Notes: generated by a model not told the origin, from the letters alone. Positions 17,200 to 26,696 are shown, numbered from the stretch's first letter. The stretch is 64,000 nt of DNA from Neobacillus soli NBRC 102451 (GCF_001591665.1 NZ_BCVI01000042.1:1-64000), one strand, 5' to 3'. Numbers and translations are program-made.

Positions 17200-18132
17200 A
17201 TGAGTACATATTTATTGAAACGTTTTATCGCCATGATCATCACGTTATGGCTCATCGTTACCGGGACATTTTTCTTAATGCACTCGGTACCTGGCTCGCC
17301 TTTCAATGAAGAAAGGACAACCAATGCGGCGATCCAAAAAAACCTGGAGTCCTATTATCACTTGGATGAACCTCTTTTAGTACAGTATGGAAATTATTTA
17401 AAGGCATTGGTCAAGATGGACTTTGGACCATCGATAAAAAAATCCTCACAAACAGTAAATGATTTGCTTGGCAGAGGGTTTCCGGTTTCCTTTGAACTCG
17501 GATTTTATACACTTATCCTTGCCATCCTATCAGGGATTACGCTTGGCGTGATCGCTGCACTTCGCCATAACGGAATCATCGATTATCTGGCAATGAGTAT
17601 CGCTGTACTTGGAATATCGATTCCAAACTTTGTCATGGCCACGTTCCTAATTGAACAGCTGGCTGTAAATTTCCCGATTTTTCCCGTCGCCACCTGGTCA
17701 AGCCCTTCGCATATGGTCTTGCCAATCCTGGCCTTGGCGACTGGCCCGATGGCTATTATCGCACGGTTAACAAGGACAAGCATGCTCGAAGTTTTAACAC
17801 AGGATTACATAAGGACGGCAAAGGCAAAAGGATTATCACCGGTAAAAATTGTTTTCAAGCATGCATTAAGAAATGCATTATTACCGGTTGTAACTGTACT
17901 CGGTTCCTTAGCCGCCAGTATTTTAACAGGGACCTTTGTGATCGAGAAAATATTTGCCATTCCAGGAATGGGAAAGTATTTTGTTGATAGCATCAATACC
18001 CGTGATTACCCGGTCATTATGGGTACAACTGTTTTTTATAGCGGCATTTTGATTCTGATGCTGTTTTTAGTCGACCTTGCCTATGGAGTTTTAGACCCAA
18101 GGATAAAACTGCATAAAAAGGAGGCGAAATAA
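17200..18132 (+). CDS. dppB: Dipeptide ABC transporter permease DppB
   Basis: Inner-membrane permease of an Opp/Dpp-type importer, about 310 residues with six membrane segments. The EAA-like loop reads DYIRTAKAKGLSPVKIVFKHA. The N-terminus MSTYLLKRFIAMIITLW is typical. ATG 17200 is preferred over GTG 17191 because the ribosome site TAGGAAGTG (17185-17193) covers that GTG and overlaps the dppA stop codon. It pairs with DppC, and its stop codon overlaps the dppC start by one base. Confidence 0.92.
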   Translation: MSTYLLKRFIAMIITLWLIVTGTFFLMHSVPGSPFNEERTTNAAIQKNLESYYHLDEPLLVQYGNYLKALVKMDFGPSIKKSSQTVNDLLGRGFPVSFELGFYTLILAILSGITLGVIAALRHNGIIDYLAMSIAVLGISIPNFVMATFLIEQLAVNFPIFPVATWSSPSHMVLPILALATGPMAIIARLTRTSMLEVLTQDYIRTAKAKGLSPVKIVFKHALRNALLPVVTVLGSLAASILTGTFVIEKIFAIPGMGKYFVDSINTRDYPVIMGTTVFYSGILILMLFLVDLAYGVLDPRIKLHKKEAK

Positions 18133-19085
18133 TGGAACTGCTTAAATATGAAGAACGAAATATTTCGCCCGAGATTCCAGATGAATGGTTTGTCCCAAAA
18201 GCCCGAAACAACCAAGCGGCGGAGGCGGTGGTAAGACCTAGCTTATCCTATTGGAAGGATTCGTGGCATAGGCTTTTAAAAAATAAATTGGCGATAGCGG
18301 GAATGGTATTCTTAGTTTTTCTAGCAATCTTGGCCATTTTCGGCCCGCTGATTTCTCCACATTCGGTAGAAACACAAAAACTAACCATGCAAAATTTACC
18401 GCCCTCTAGTGAATATTGGTTCGGGACGGATGATTTGGGGAGAGATGTGTTTACCCGAACCTGTTACGGTGCCAGAATCTCACTGTTTGTCGGATTGATG
18501 GCGGCCCTGATTGATTTTCTGATTGGCGTTGTTTATGGAGGGTTTTCCGGTTACAAGGGTGGAAGAACCGATAACCTGATGATGAGGTTTGTGGAAATAT
18601 TATATGGCCTCCCTTATTTACTGGTCGTCATTTTAGTCATGGTCGTGATTGGACCGGGATTAACGACGATTATTTTAGCACTTTCGATTACAGGCTGGGT
18701 CGGGATGGCACGGATTGTCCGCGGTCAAGTCTTGCAAATCAAAAATTATGAATTTGTGCTTGCTTCCAAAACGTTTGGCACAAAGACAGCCCGGATTATC
18801 CGGAAAAATCTGCTGCCAAACACGATGGGTCCAATCATTGTCCAAATGACACTGACGATCCCATCAGCTATATTCGCAGAAGCCTTTTTAAGCTTCATTG
18901 GACTTGGAATTCAAGCCCCTCATGCCAGCTGGGGTGTGATGGCCAATGATGGCCTGTCTACGATTCTATCAGGCTACTGGTGGCGGTTGTTCTTCCCAAC
19001 CTTGTTTATTTCATTAACAATGTTTGCATTTAATGTTCTAGGTGATGGGCTGCAGGACGCCTTAGATCCGAAACTGAGGAGGTAG
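18132..19085 (+). CDS. dppC: Dipeptide ABC transporter permease DppC
   Basis: Second Opp/Dpp permease, 317 residues. The cytosolic N-terminal tail (about 1-50) is followed by SWHRLLKNKLAIAGMVFLVF, which starts the first membrane helix. FGTDDLGRDVFTRTCYGARIS is the OppC signature region, and the EAA loop is near ASKTFGTKTARIIRKNLLPN. The start ATG 18132 shares its first base with the dppB stop, preceded by AAAGGAGG. Forms the channel with DppB. Confidence 0.93.
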   Translation: MELLKYEERNISPEIPDEWFVPKARNNQAAEAVVRPSLSYWKDSWHRLLKNKLAIAGMVFLVFLAILAIFGPLISPHSVETQKLTMQNLPPSSEYWFGTDDLGRDVFTRTCYGARISLFVGLMAALIDFLIGVVYGGFSGYKGGRTDNLMMRFVEILYGLPYLLVVILVMVVIGPGLTTIILALSITGWVGMARIVRGQVLQIKNYEFVLASKTFGTKTARIIRKNLLPNTMGPIIVQMTLTIPSAIFAEAFLSFIGLGIQAPHASWGVMANDGLSTILSGYWWRLFFPTLFISLTMFAFNVLGDGLQDALDPKLRR

Positions 19086-19089
19086 CAGC

Positions 19090-20088
19090 ATGGAAAAAGT
19101 ACTTCAGGTTAAAGACCTTCACGTTTCCTTTTCAACGTATGGCGGTGAAGTAAAGGCCGTTCGCGGTGTAAGCTTTGATTTATACAAGGGGGAAACGCTA
19201 GCGATTGTCGGTGAATCCGGCTGTGGGAAAAGTGTAACCTCGCAGAGTATTATGAAATTAATTCCCGAGCCGCCAGGTAAGATTCGCAGCGGAGAAATTC
19301 TTTTTAAAGATATCGATTTAATCCAGTTAAAAGAACCAGAACTGCGAAAAATTCGCGGCGCCAATATTTCAATGATCTTTCAGGACCCAATGACCGCATT
19401 AAATCCCACGATTACCGTCGGGGAGCAAATTATGGAAGGGATTATCCAGCATGAGAAGTTAACAAGGAATCAGGCAAAAAGGGTGGCCCTCGAGATGCTG
19501 ACACTTGTTGGTATTCCTAATCCGGAAATAAGGCTAAAGCAATATCCCCACCAGTTTAGCGGTGGAATGCGGCAGCGGATTGTCATTGCAATGGCATTAG
19601 TATGCCGACCAGATGTATTAATAGCTGACGAACCGACAACAGCTCTTGATGTGACGATTCAAGCGCAGATTTTAGAGCTGTTTCGCGATATTCAAAAGAA
19701 AACAGGGGTTTCAATTATTCTAATTACCCACGATTTGGGCGTCGTTGCACAGGTAGCCGACCGGATTGCCGTCATGTATGCCGGCCGAATCGTAGAAATA
19801 GGGACAAGGCGGGAAATCTTTTATCATCCGCAGCATCCCTATACAAAGGGACTGCTCCAATCTGTCCCACGATTGGATATGGAAAAGGGTGAGCTAATTC
19901 CGATACCCGGAACACCCCCAGATTTATTTTCACCGCCAGTTGGCTGTGCGTTTGCGGCACGTTGTCCTCATGCGATGGAAGTTTGTGAAAGAGTTTACCC
20001 GTTAAAAACACAGCTGAGCACGCAGCATCATGTCGATTGCTGGCTGCAGGACGAACGGGCTAAGAATTTGGTTCCAACATTAGTTTAA
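19090..20088 (+). CDS. dppD: Dipeptide ABC transporter ATPase DppD
   Basis: ATP-binding subunit, 332 residues. Walker A GESGCGKS, signature FSGGMRQRI, Walker B VLIADEPTTALDV and the H-loop THDLGVV are all intact. The C-terminal oligopeptide-transporter extension with GCAFAARCPHAMEVC is present; in some relatives its cysteines bind an Fe-S cluster. ATG 19090 lies four bases after dppC ends. It likely works as a heterodimer with the ATPase at 24763. Confidence 0.93.
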   Translation: MEKVLQVKDLHVSFSTYGGEVKAVRGVSFDLYKGETLAIVGESGCGKSVTSQSIMKLIPEPPGKIRSGEILFKDIDLIQLKEPELRKIRGANISMIFQDPMTALNPTITVGEQIMEGIIQHEKLTRNQAKRVALEMLTLVGIPNPEIRLKQYPHQFSGGMRQRIVIAMALVCRPDVLIADEPTTALDVTIQAQILELFRDIQKKTGVSIILITHDLGVVAQVADRIAVMYAGRIVEIGTRREIFYHPQHPYTKGLLQSVPRLDMEKGELIPIPGTPPDLFSPPVGCAFAARCPHAMEVCERVYPLKTQLSTQHHVDCWLQDERAKNLVPTLV

Positions 20089-20117
20089 CTATAAAAAATC
20101 TACTAGGGGGAAAGTGA

Positions 20118-21749
20118 ATGAAAAAGTTTATTACCATGTTAGCCGCTGTAATGATGTTGTTTGCCTTGGCTGCCTGCACGGCAAATAAAGACGCTGGAAG
20201 CGAAACAAAAGACGATGGAAAAGGCAAGACAACCGAAAAGACGGAAAAGGTTCTTAATATGAACAATAGTCAAGAGCCGACATCGTTTGACCCGCCCATC
20301 GGTTTTGATGCCGTATCTTGGAATGCTTTGAACAATATCATGGAAGGATTAACGCGCTTGGATGAGAGCCATCAGCCCAAAGCTGCCACAGCTGAAAAAT
20401 GGGATGTTTCTGCGGATGGCAAAACCTATACCTTCCATATCCGCAAGGATGCAAAATGGTCCAATGGCGATGATTTAACAGCAAAAGATTTCGTCTTTGC
20501 TTGGAAACGTTTATTAGATCCGAAAACAAGTTCTCCAGCAGCCTTTTTGGCTTACTTTATTGAAGGTGGAGAAGCTTATAACACAGAAAAGGGAACTGCC
20601 GATGATGTGAAGGTTAAGGCTGTTGATGACAAAACGTTTGAAGTAACCTTAACAAGCCCGCAATCCTATTTCTTAAGTGTTATTTCGAACCCATGTTTCT
20701 TCCCAATCAATGAAAAGGTGGCAACAAACAACCCAAACTGGTTTGCTGAAGCAAGCTCATTCGTGGGTAACGGACCTTTTACATTAGCTGAATGGAACCA
20801 TGATAGCGATATGACGATGAAAAAGAATGATAAATATTGGGATGCTAAAAATGTAAAATTGGATAAAGTTCATTGGGCAATGGTGGATGATCCAAATACT
20901 GAATATCAGATGTATACAACTGGTGAGCTAGACTTTTCAGATGTGCCTTCAGATTTAGCTGATAAGCTGTTTAAAGAAGGAGATGTAAAGGTAGAAGACC
21001 AAGCAGGTGAATACTTCTATCGTTTTAATTTAACAAAAGCACCATTCCAAAATGAGAATATCCGCAAAGCATTTGCGTTGGCGGTTGACCAAAAGCAAAT
21101 GGTTGAACTGGTAACAAAAAATCAAGAGAAGCCTGCCTACGGTTTTGTTTCGTACGGGTTTAAAGATCCATCGGGTAAAGACTTCCGCGAAACAGGTGGA
21201 GACCTGATTAAAACGGATGTTGAGAAGGCAAAAGATTTATTGAAAAAAGGAATGGAAGAAGAGAAATATACGAAGCTTCCTGAAGTTACCTTAACGTATA
21301 GCACAAGTGATACACATAAGAAAATTGCCGAAGCCCTTCAGCAAATGTTTAAGGAAAACTTAGGCGTTGATGTGAAATTAGCTAATATGGAAAGCAATGT
21401 ATTCGCTACGGACCAAAAGGCATTAAAGTTCCAGCTGTCACGCAGTTCATTCCTTGCTGACTATGCAGATCCTATCAACTTCTTAGAAAACTTTATTACT
21501 GGTTCGCCAATGAACCGTACTGGCTGGAGCAATGCAGAGTTTGACCAGTTGATTAAGGATGCGAAAAACGAAAAAGATGAAAAGAAACGTTATGAGATGA
21601 TGTATAAAGCTGAAAAAACTTTATTTGATGCAGCACCAATTATTCCAATTCACTTCTACAACCAAGTGTATATGCAAAATAAAAATGTAACTGGTGTTGT
21701 CCGTCACCCAGTCGGTTATTTAGAACTTAAATGGGCTGATAAAAAGTAA
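20118..21749 (+). CDS. dppE: Peptide-binding lipoprotein DppE
   Basis: Extracytoplasmic solute-binding protein of the SBP_bac_5 family, 543 residues, delivering peptides to DppBC. The lipoprotein signal MKKFITMLAAVMMLFALAAC places the lipid-bearing cysteine at residue 20. A Lys/Glu/Thr-rich linker (about 21-45) precedes the folded domain, which starts near LNMNNSQEPTSFDPP. ATG 20118 follows AGGGGGAAAG. In B. subtilis, DppE binds murein tripeptide and dipeptides; the downstream ykf genes support the same here. Confidence 0.93.
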   Translation: MKKFITMLAAVMMLFALAACTANKDAGSETKDDGKGKTTEKTEKVLNMNNSQEPTSFDPPIGFDAVSWNALNNIMEGLTRLDESHQPKAATAEKWDVSADGKTYTFHIRKDAKWSNGDDLTAKDFVFAWKRLLDPKTSSPAAFLAYFIEGGEAYNTEKGTADDVKVKAVDDKTFEVTLTSPQSYFLSVISNPCFFPINEKVATNNPNWFAEASSFVGNGPFTLAEWNHDSDMTMKKNDKYWDAKNVKLDKVHWAMVDDPNTEYQMYTTGELDFSDVPSDLADKLFKEGDVKVEDQAGEYFYRFNLTKAPFQNENIRKAFALAVDQKQMVELVTKNQEKPAYGFVSYGFKDPSGKDFRETGGDLIKTDVEKAKDLLKKGMEEEKYTKLPEVTLTYSTSDTHKKIAEALQQMFKENLGVDVKLANMESNVFATDQKALKFQLSRSSFLADYADPINFLENFITGSPMNRTGWSNAEFDQLIKDAKNEKDEKKRYEMMYKAEKTLFDAAPIIPIHFYNQVYMQNKNVTGVVRHPVGYLELKWADKK

Positions 21750-21814
21750 AACTGGCAAAGGGGTGTTCGCATTGAACATCCCTTTTGTCCTAGAAACCTT
21801 TTGGGGGATTATCA

Positions 21815-22738
21815 ATGAATGTTGTAAAGCCAAATCGTCTGAAAAAAGGGGATACCGTAGGAGTCATTGCACCGGCAAGCCCGCCGAACCTTGAAAATTT
21901 AGAACGGGGAATTCATTTTTTAACGGAGTTAGGATTAAAGGTAAAACGGGGTAAAAGCATCACCAACGTTTACGGCTATTTAGCAGGGACTGATCAAGAA
22001 AGGCTCGAAGATTTACATGACATGTTTGCGGATTCAGAAGTAAAAGCAATCATTTGCGCGTGCGGGGGATATGGAACAGGAAGAATTGCCTCTGATATTC
22101 ATTATGACATGATTAAAAAGAACTCCAAGATTTTCTGGGGTTATAGTGATATTACTTTTTTACATACTGCTATTCGGCAACAAACCGGTCTTGTCACCTT
22201 CCATGGTCCAATGTTAGGGTCTGATATTGGCAAGGAAGGAACGCATCGATTATCAAAAGACGGATTTTTACAGTTGTTTGATCCCAAGGAATTAACCTAT
22301 GGCGAAGAAATTTCTCCAATAGAGGTGTTAATTGATGGAACAGCTAGCGGTGCACTGGTGGGTGGAAACCTGTCACTATTAGTTAGTACACTTGGCACGA
22401 AATTTGACATTGACACAAAAGGGAAACTATTGTTCATTGAAGATGTGAATGAAGAACCCCGGGCAGTGGACCGGATGCTGAATCAGCTTTATATGGCCGG
22501 CAAGCTTCAAGATGCGAACGGAATCCTGGTTGGAGACTTTTGTGACTGTACCTCCAAAAGAGATTTATCTCTAACGCTTGAAGAAGTCATTCGCCATTAT
22601 CTTCAGTTGGCAAACAAACCTGCCTTAAAAGGTTTCCAAATCGGGCACTGTAATCCACATGTATCAATCCCTTTTGGCGTGAAGGCAGCTATGGATACCT
22701 TTGAAAAAAGACTAATTGTCGAAAGCGGCATTTTGTAA
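21815..22738 (+). CDS. ykfA: LD-carboxypeptidase YkfA (S66)
   Basis: Peptidase family S66 muramoyl-tetrapeptide LD-carboxypeptidase-like, 307 residues, cytosolic. The Ser-Glu-His triad fits Ser111 in GYSD, Glu209 in FIEDVNEEP and His278 in IGHCNPH. The N-terminal GVIAPASPP and HGPMLGSD are family marks. It would trim D-Ala from the L,D bond of imported murein peptides. It sits 65 bases after dppE; that gap holds a small hairpin-like repeat (GGGGTGTTCG / GAACATCCC) that may lower downstream expression compared with dppE. Confidence 0.9.
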   Translation: MNVVKPNRLKKGDTVGVIAPASPPNLENLERGIHFLTELGLKVKRGKSITNVYGYLAGTDQERLEDLHDMFADSEVKAIICACGGYGTGRIASDIHYDMIKKNSKIFWGYSDITFLHTAIRQQTGLVTFHGPMLGSDIGKEGTHRLSKDGFLQLFDPKELTYGEEISPIEVLIDGTASGALVGGNLSLLVSTLGTKFDIDTKGKLLFIEDVNEEPRAVDRMLNQLYMAGKLQDANGILVGDFCDCTSKRDLSLTLEEVIRHYLQLANKPALKGFQIGHCNPHVSIPFGVKAAMDTFEKRLIVESGIL

Positions 22739-22752
22739 AGGATGGATTAACG

Positions 22753-23853
22753 ATGATTATTGAGCAAATTGAAACATTTAGGGTGGCCGTTCCCCTTATT
22801 AAACCATTTAAAACGGCACTAAGGACCGTCACAACAGCAGAGGCTATTTTTGTAAAAGTTAGCTGCGATAACGGGATTGTCGGCTGGGGAGAAGCACCGC
22901 CGACAGTCGTCATCACAGGTGACAGCCTCTTAAGTATTGAATCGGCCATCCATCATGTCATCAAACCATTTCTAGAGAAGAAAAGTCTGTTAAACTATGA
23001 ATTAATTTTTCAAGGACTAAAAACAAGTCTAGTAGGAAACTCCAGTGCAAAGGCAGCGGTCGATATGGCGCTCTATGATTGTCTTGCCCAGTACTGCAAG
23101 CTGCCGCTCTATCAATTCCTTGGCGGCCATAAAAAGGAATTAGAAACGGATTTTACGGTCAGTGTGAATGGACCGGAGGAGATGGGCGATGACGCCGTTT
23201 CTTATATTCAAAAGGGATTTAATGTTCTGAAGGTGAAGGTCGGCAAAGACGATATTGCCACCGACCTTGAAAGAATCCGTGAGGTGCGCAACCGAGTCGG
23301 CACCGAAATTAAAATCCGTTTAGATGCAAACCAAGGCTGGACAGCGAAGGATGCCATCCGCGCGATTCGCAAAATGGAGGATAGCGGCTTAGGGATTGAA
23401 TTGGTAGAACAGCCTGTGAAGGCGGATGATATCGAGGGGCTTAAACAGGTAACTGATCATGTCGATACGCTCATCATGGCGGATGAAAGTGTATTTACAC
23501 CTAAACAGGCTTTTCAAGTATTAAAAACAAGAAGTGCTGATTTAATTAATATCAAGTTGATGAAGGCGGGCGGAATTTATCAGGCCCAGATTATTAATCA
23601 ATTGGCAGAAACCTGCGGTGTCGAGTGCATGGTGGGCAGTATGATTGAAACCCGTCTTGGCATTACGGCCGCAGCCCATTTCGCTGCAAGTAAGCAAAAT
23701 ATCACCCGTTATGATTTCGATGCGCCGCTGATGCTGGCCAGAGAAATTGTCGATGGGGGAATTCAATATAATAGCAGATTCATTACACTCTCAGAGGCAC
23801 CTGGACTTGGGATTAAGCAGGTAAAGATGGAAGGGGGAGTTTCAGTTGGATAA
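22753..23853 (+). CDS. ykfB: L-Ala-D/L-Glu epimerase YkfB
   Basis: Enolase-superfamily dipeptide epimerase, 366 residues. The acid/base lysines are in LKVKVGKDD and NIKLMKAGGI; metal ligands lie in IRLDANQGW (Asp), VEQPV (Glu) and ADESVF (Asp). It converts L-Ala-D-Glu from murein to L-Ala-L-Glu so that normal peptidases can finish. ATG 22753 lies 14 bases after ykfA. The 3' end overlaps ykfC by 8 bases. Confidence 0.93.
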   Translation: MIIEQIETFRVAVPLIKPFKTALRTVTTAEAIFVKVSCDNGIVGWGEAPPTVVITGDSLLSIESAIHHVIKPFLEKKSLLNYELIFQGLKTSLVGNSSAKAAVDMALYDCLAQYCKLPLYQFLGGHKKELETDFTVSVNGPEEMGDDAVSYIQKGFNVLKVKVGKDDIATDLERIREVRNRVGTEIKIRLDANQGWTAKDAIRAIRKMEDSGLGIELVEQPVKADDIEGLKQVTDHVDTLIMADESVFTPKQAFQVLKTRSADLINIKLMKAGGIYQAQIINQLAETCGVECMVGSMIETRLGITAAAHFAASKQNITRYDFDAPLMLAREIVDGGIQYNSRFITLSEAPGLGIKQVKMEGGVSVG

Positions 23854-24760
23854 ATGGCTAGTAAATGTCCCGGTGGCAACAGTTTGGACATCTTTTGATT
23901 CCGCTCGGGAAATGGATTGGGATGCGGTAACCAACCCGGTGAACCTCGATGCATGGTTAAACGGATTAACTTATGAAACCCGGTTAGGCTTATGCGACCA
24001 AAACCTTGTGCAGACGCAGCTCTTATATGGTCAAGAGGTTTTGCTGGTAGAAGAGAAGGAGGCATGGGCCCATATCGTGATTCCAGACCAGCCTTCAAAG
24101 AAAAATAGCAGCGGCTACCCTGGCTGGGTTCCAATGGCGCAGTTAGTAAAGTGTGGTCCGGATTGGAATTTGCAAGAGGGCCCGGTCGCCGTTGTAACGA
24201 GGCCAAAGGCAATTTTGCTAAAAGAAGAGAATTTGGAACTATCCTTTCAAACGACGTTACCGCTAATTAGTGAATCTGGCGATAAGGTAGTCGTTAAAAC
24301 TCCAGAAGGTACAGCTGAACTGAGCTGGGATCATATTGTTGTCTATGAATCGCTGGCGGCACGGTATAAAGGGACAGGAAGGGACATTGTTTCTGCAGGG
24401 GAACAATTTCTTGGCCTGCCATACCTTTGGGGCGGAATGAGCAGCTATGGCTATGACTGCTCAGGTTTTAGCTATTCGATGTGTAAAGCAAATGGCTACG
24501 TGATTCCCCGAGATGCCGATGATCAGACGAAGGCCGGCAAAATTGTCGATGTATCAGAAATAGAACCAGGGGATTTGTTGTTTTTTGCCTATGAGGAAGG
24601 GAAAGGCAGTATTCATCATGTTGGTATTTATTACGGTGATGGCAAACTGCTTCATTCCCCGAATACAGGCAAAACGGTTGAAATTATTTCATTGGCAGGA
24701 ACCATTTATGAAAAAGAACTTTGTGCAGCAAGACGCTACTGGGGCGAGACGGAGGAATAA
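23846..24760 (+). CDS. ykfC: Gamma-D-glutamyl-L-diamino acid endopeptidase YkfC (NlpC/P60)
   Basis: Cytosolic NlpC/P60 endopeptidase, 304 residues, cutting between D-Glu and diaminopimelate in murein peptides with a free N-terminal L-Ala. Two SH3b-like regions occupy about 1-175. The NlpC/P60 domain follows with Cys205 in YDCSGFS, His258 in IHHVGIYY and His270 in LLHSPN. The start is TTG 23846, supported by AAGGGGGAG at 23831-23839, giving an 8-base overlap with ykfB. No signal peptide, as expected for the intracellular recycling enzyme. Confidence 0.92.
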   Translation: MDKWLVNVPVATVWTSFDSAREMDWDAVTNPVNLDAWLNGLTYETRLGLCDQNLVQTQLLYGQEVLLVEEKEAWAHIVIPDQPSKKNSSGYPGWVPMAQLVKCGPDWNLQEGPVAVVTRPKAILLKEENLELSFQTTLPLISESGDKVVVKTPEGTAELSWDHIVVYESLAARYKGTGRDIVSAGEQFLGLPYLWGGMSSYGYDCSGFSYSMCKANGYVIPRDADDQTKAGKIVDVSEIEPGDLLFFAYEEGKGSIHHVGIYYGDGKLLHSPNTGKTVEIISLAGTIYEKELCAARRYWGETEE

Positions 24761-24762
24761 CA

Positions 24763-25773
24763 ATGGAAAAACAAGTTCTATTGCAAGTAAACAATTTAAA
24801 GAAGCATTTTGATATAGGGAAAGGCGAAATCCTGAAAGCGGTCGATGGTGTCTCTTTTCATATCCATAAAGGGGAGACGTTTGGGATTGTTGGGGAATCC
24901 GGTTGTGGCAAGTCTACGGCAGGAAGGACAATCATCGGGCTTTATGAAGCGACAGAGGGTGAGGTAATTTTTAACGGAAAGAATGTTCAATCCCTTAACA
25001 CGAAGGAACGTTTTGCTTTTCATCGGCAAATGCAAATGATCTTTCAGGATCCGTATGCCTCGTTAAATCCAAGGTCAACTGTCAGTGAAATCATTTCTGA
25101 ACCGATGGAAGTGCATGGCTTGTATCCTAATAAAAAGGACCGGTTAAAGCGGGTCTATCAATTATTAGAAGATGTCGGTCTAAATAAGGATCATGCGAAC
25201 CGCTATCCCCATGAATTTAGCGGCGGGCAGCGACAGCGGATTGGCATTGCACGTGCCCTAGCCTTAGAACCGGAATTTATTATCGCCGATGAGCCGATTT
25301 CTGCCCTTGATGTTTCCGTCCAAGCCCAGGTGGTCAATCTGCTGCAGCGGCTCCAAAAGGAAAAAGGATTAACCTATCTGTTTATTGCCCATGACCTTTC
25401 CATGGTAAAACAAATAAGTGATCGAATCGGGGTCATGTACCTGGGCCACTTGGTCGAGTTAACATCAAGAAGTGAGTTATATGACAAGCCGATGCACCCT
25501 TATACCCAGGCCTTGCTCTCGGCGATCCCAATCCCTGATCCGGATATTGAGGATAAGCGGGAACGGATTATCTTAAAAGGAGAACTCCCAAGCCCAATCA
25601 ATCCTCCAAGCGGCTGTGTTTTTAGAACAAGGTGCCCGATGGCCATGGAGGTTTGCTCGTTGGAAAAACCTACCTGGCAGGAGTTGGATGGGAATCATTT
25701 TGTTGCCTGCCATTTGTACGACAAAAAGAAAACCGGCGGCCAGGATTTTTCACAGGTTGCCGTTTCGAGGTAA
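24763..25773 (+). CDS. ykfD: Peptide ABC transporter ATPase YkfD/DppF
   Basis: Second Opp/Dpp ATP-binding subunit, 336 residues. Walker A GESGCGKST, signature EFSGGQRQRI, Walker B FIIADEPISALDV. The C-terminal GCVFRTRCPMAMEVC is the oligopeptide-type extension. ATG 24763 with GGAGG at 24751-24755 is preferred over the in-frame TTG 24721, which lies inside ykfC. Three bases separate its stop from the following serine hydrolase gene. Confidence 0.92.
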   Translation: MEKQVLLQVNNLKKHFDIGKGEILKAVDGVSFHIHKGETFGIVGESGCGKSTAGRTIIGLYEATEGEVIFNGKNVQSLNTKERFAFHRQMQMIFQDPYASLNPRSTVSEIISEPMEVHGLYPNKKDRLKRVYQLLEDVGLNKDHANRYPHEFSGGQRQRIGIARALALEPEFIIADEPISALDVSVQAQVVNLLQRLQKEKGLTYLFIAHDLSMVKQISDRIGVMYLGHLVELTSRSELYDKPMHPYTQALLSAIPIPDPDIEDKRERIILKGELPSPINPPSGCVFRTRCPMAMEVCSLEKPTWQELDGNHFVACHLYDKKKTGGQDFSQVAVSR

Positions 25774-25776
25774 CCA

Positions 25777-26553
25777 ATGTTGAAATTAGAAACGAAACTA
25801 AAGGAAGAGCTCCTTGGTTGTGATGGAAGACTGGGGTTGGCCATTGAGATAGGGAATGAGCAATTTTTGTATCAAAGTGAGGCAGTCTTTCAATCGGCAA
25901 GTGTGATCAAGGTTCCGATTTTAATTGAAGGACTTCGGCAAAGTGATCAGGGGAAAATAAAACTGGACGAAGTGACTGCCATTACGAATAAAGTGGGCGG
26001 GTCAGGGGTTTTACAGGCACTTTCTGGTCATGCAAGGATGACAATCAAAGACCTAATGACCTTGATGATTACCGTTTCGGATAATACGGCTACGAATATG
26101 CTGATTGATCTATTGGGGATGGAGTCAATTAATTTAACAATGGAGAAATTGGGACTATCAAATACCGTGCTTAACCGGAAAATGATGGACTTTGAGGCCA
26201 TAGAACGCGGCTGGGATAATTTTACAAGTCCGATCGATATGATTACATGTCTCAAGGCTGTAAATGAAGGTTCTTTTCTAGCGAAGGAAAGTAAGAAGGC
26301 CGCTTTAGAGATGATGAATAATCAGCAATTTCTTGATAAACTTCCCGCGATGATGGACCTTGATAAGATATTTGTCGCTAATAAAACAGGCGGTCTCCCA
26401 GGTGTCGAGCATGATTGTGCTGTCATCAAGTACCGGGGGAAAACTGCCTATATAGCGGTATTAATGGACAAACTTAATGATGTGTCTGCCGGCACACAAA
26501 CGATTAGTAGAATTGGCAGGCGCCTTTACGAATATTTGCTAGAAGAAACATAG
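25777..26553 (+). CDS. Class A beta-lactamase-fold serine hydrolase, cytosolic
   Basis: Penicillin-recognising serine hydrolase of 258 residues without any signal peptide or lipobox. Motifs: S42-V-I-K45 (SxxK), S101-D-N103 (SDN), K203-T-G205 (KTG), with spacings of 59 and 102 residues, as in class A beta-lactamases (60 and 104). The omega-loop region MMDFEAIERGWDN lacks the standard ExxLN, so classical deacylation of penicillins is doubtful. As the last gene of the murein-peptide operon, three bases after ykfD, it may hydrolyse an amide bond in a D-residue-containing peptide. That role is inference; it could also be a moonlighting beta-lactamase. Confidence 0.85.
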   Translation: MLKLETKLKEELLGCDGRLGLAIEIGNEQFLYQSEAVFQSASVIKVPILIEGLRQSDQGKIKLDEVTAITNKVGGSGVLQALSGHARMTIKDLMTLMITVSDNTATNMLIDLLGMESINLTMEKLGLSNTVLNRKMMDFEAIERGWDNFTSPIDMITCLKAVNEGSFLAKESKKAALEMMNNQQFLDKLPAMMDLDKIFVANKTGGLPGVEHDCAVIKYRGKTAYIAVLMDKLNDVSAGTQTISRIGRRLYEYLLEET

Positions 26554-26566
26554 AATATTTTTGATG

Positions 26567-26602
26567 GGATTGATTTGGAAAAACTCCGGATCAATCCTTT
26601 TT
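26567..26602 (+). terminator. Terminator of the dpp-ykf operon
   Basis: GGATTGAT / ATCAATCC (26567-26574, 26590-26597) followed by TTTTT. Confidence 0.75.
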
Positions 26603-26649
26603 CATAGAGAAAAACCCAAAATAATAAGGTAAAATGAAATCAAATGAAT

Positions 26650-26696
26650 GGTGTCAGGCACCATAGATGTACAAATGTCCACCTATGATGGACACT
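26650..26696 (+). repeat. Dispersed palindromic element, left half
   Basis: GGTGTCAGGCACC at 26650-26662, then GTACAAATGTCCACC, and a partial TGGACAC. The right arm GGTGCCTGACACC is absent. It creates a spurious in-frame ATG at 26648 for the next gene. Confidence 0.8.
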
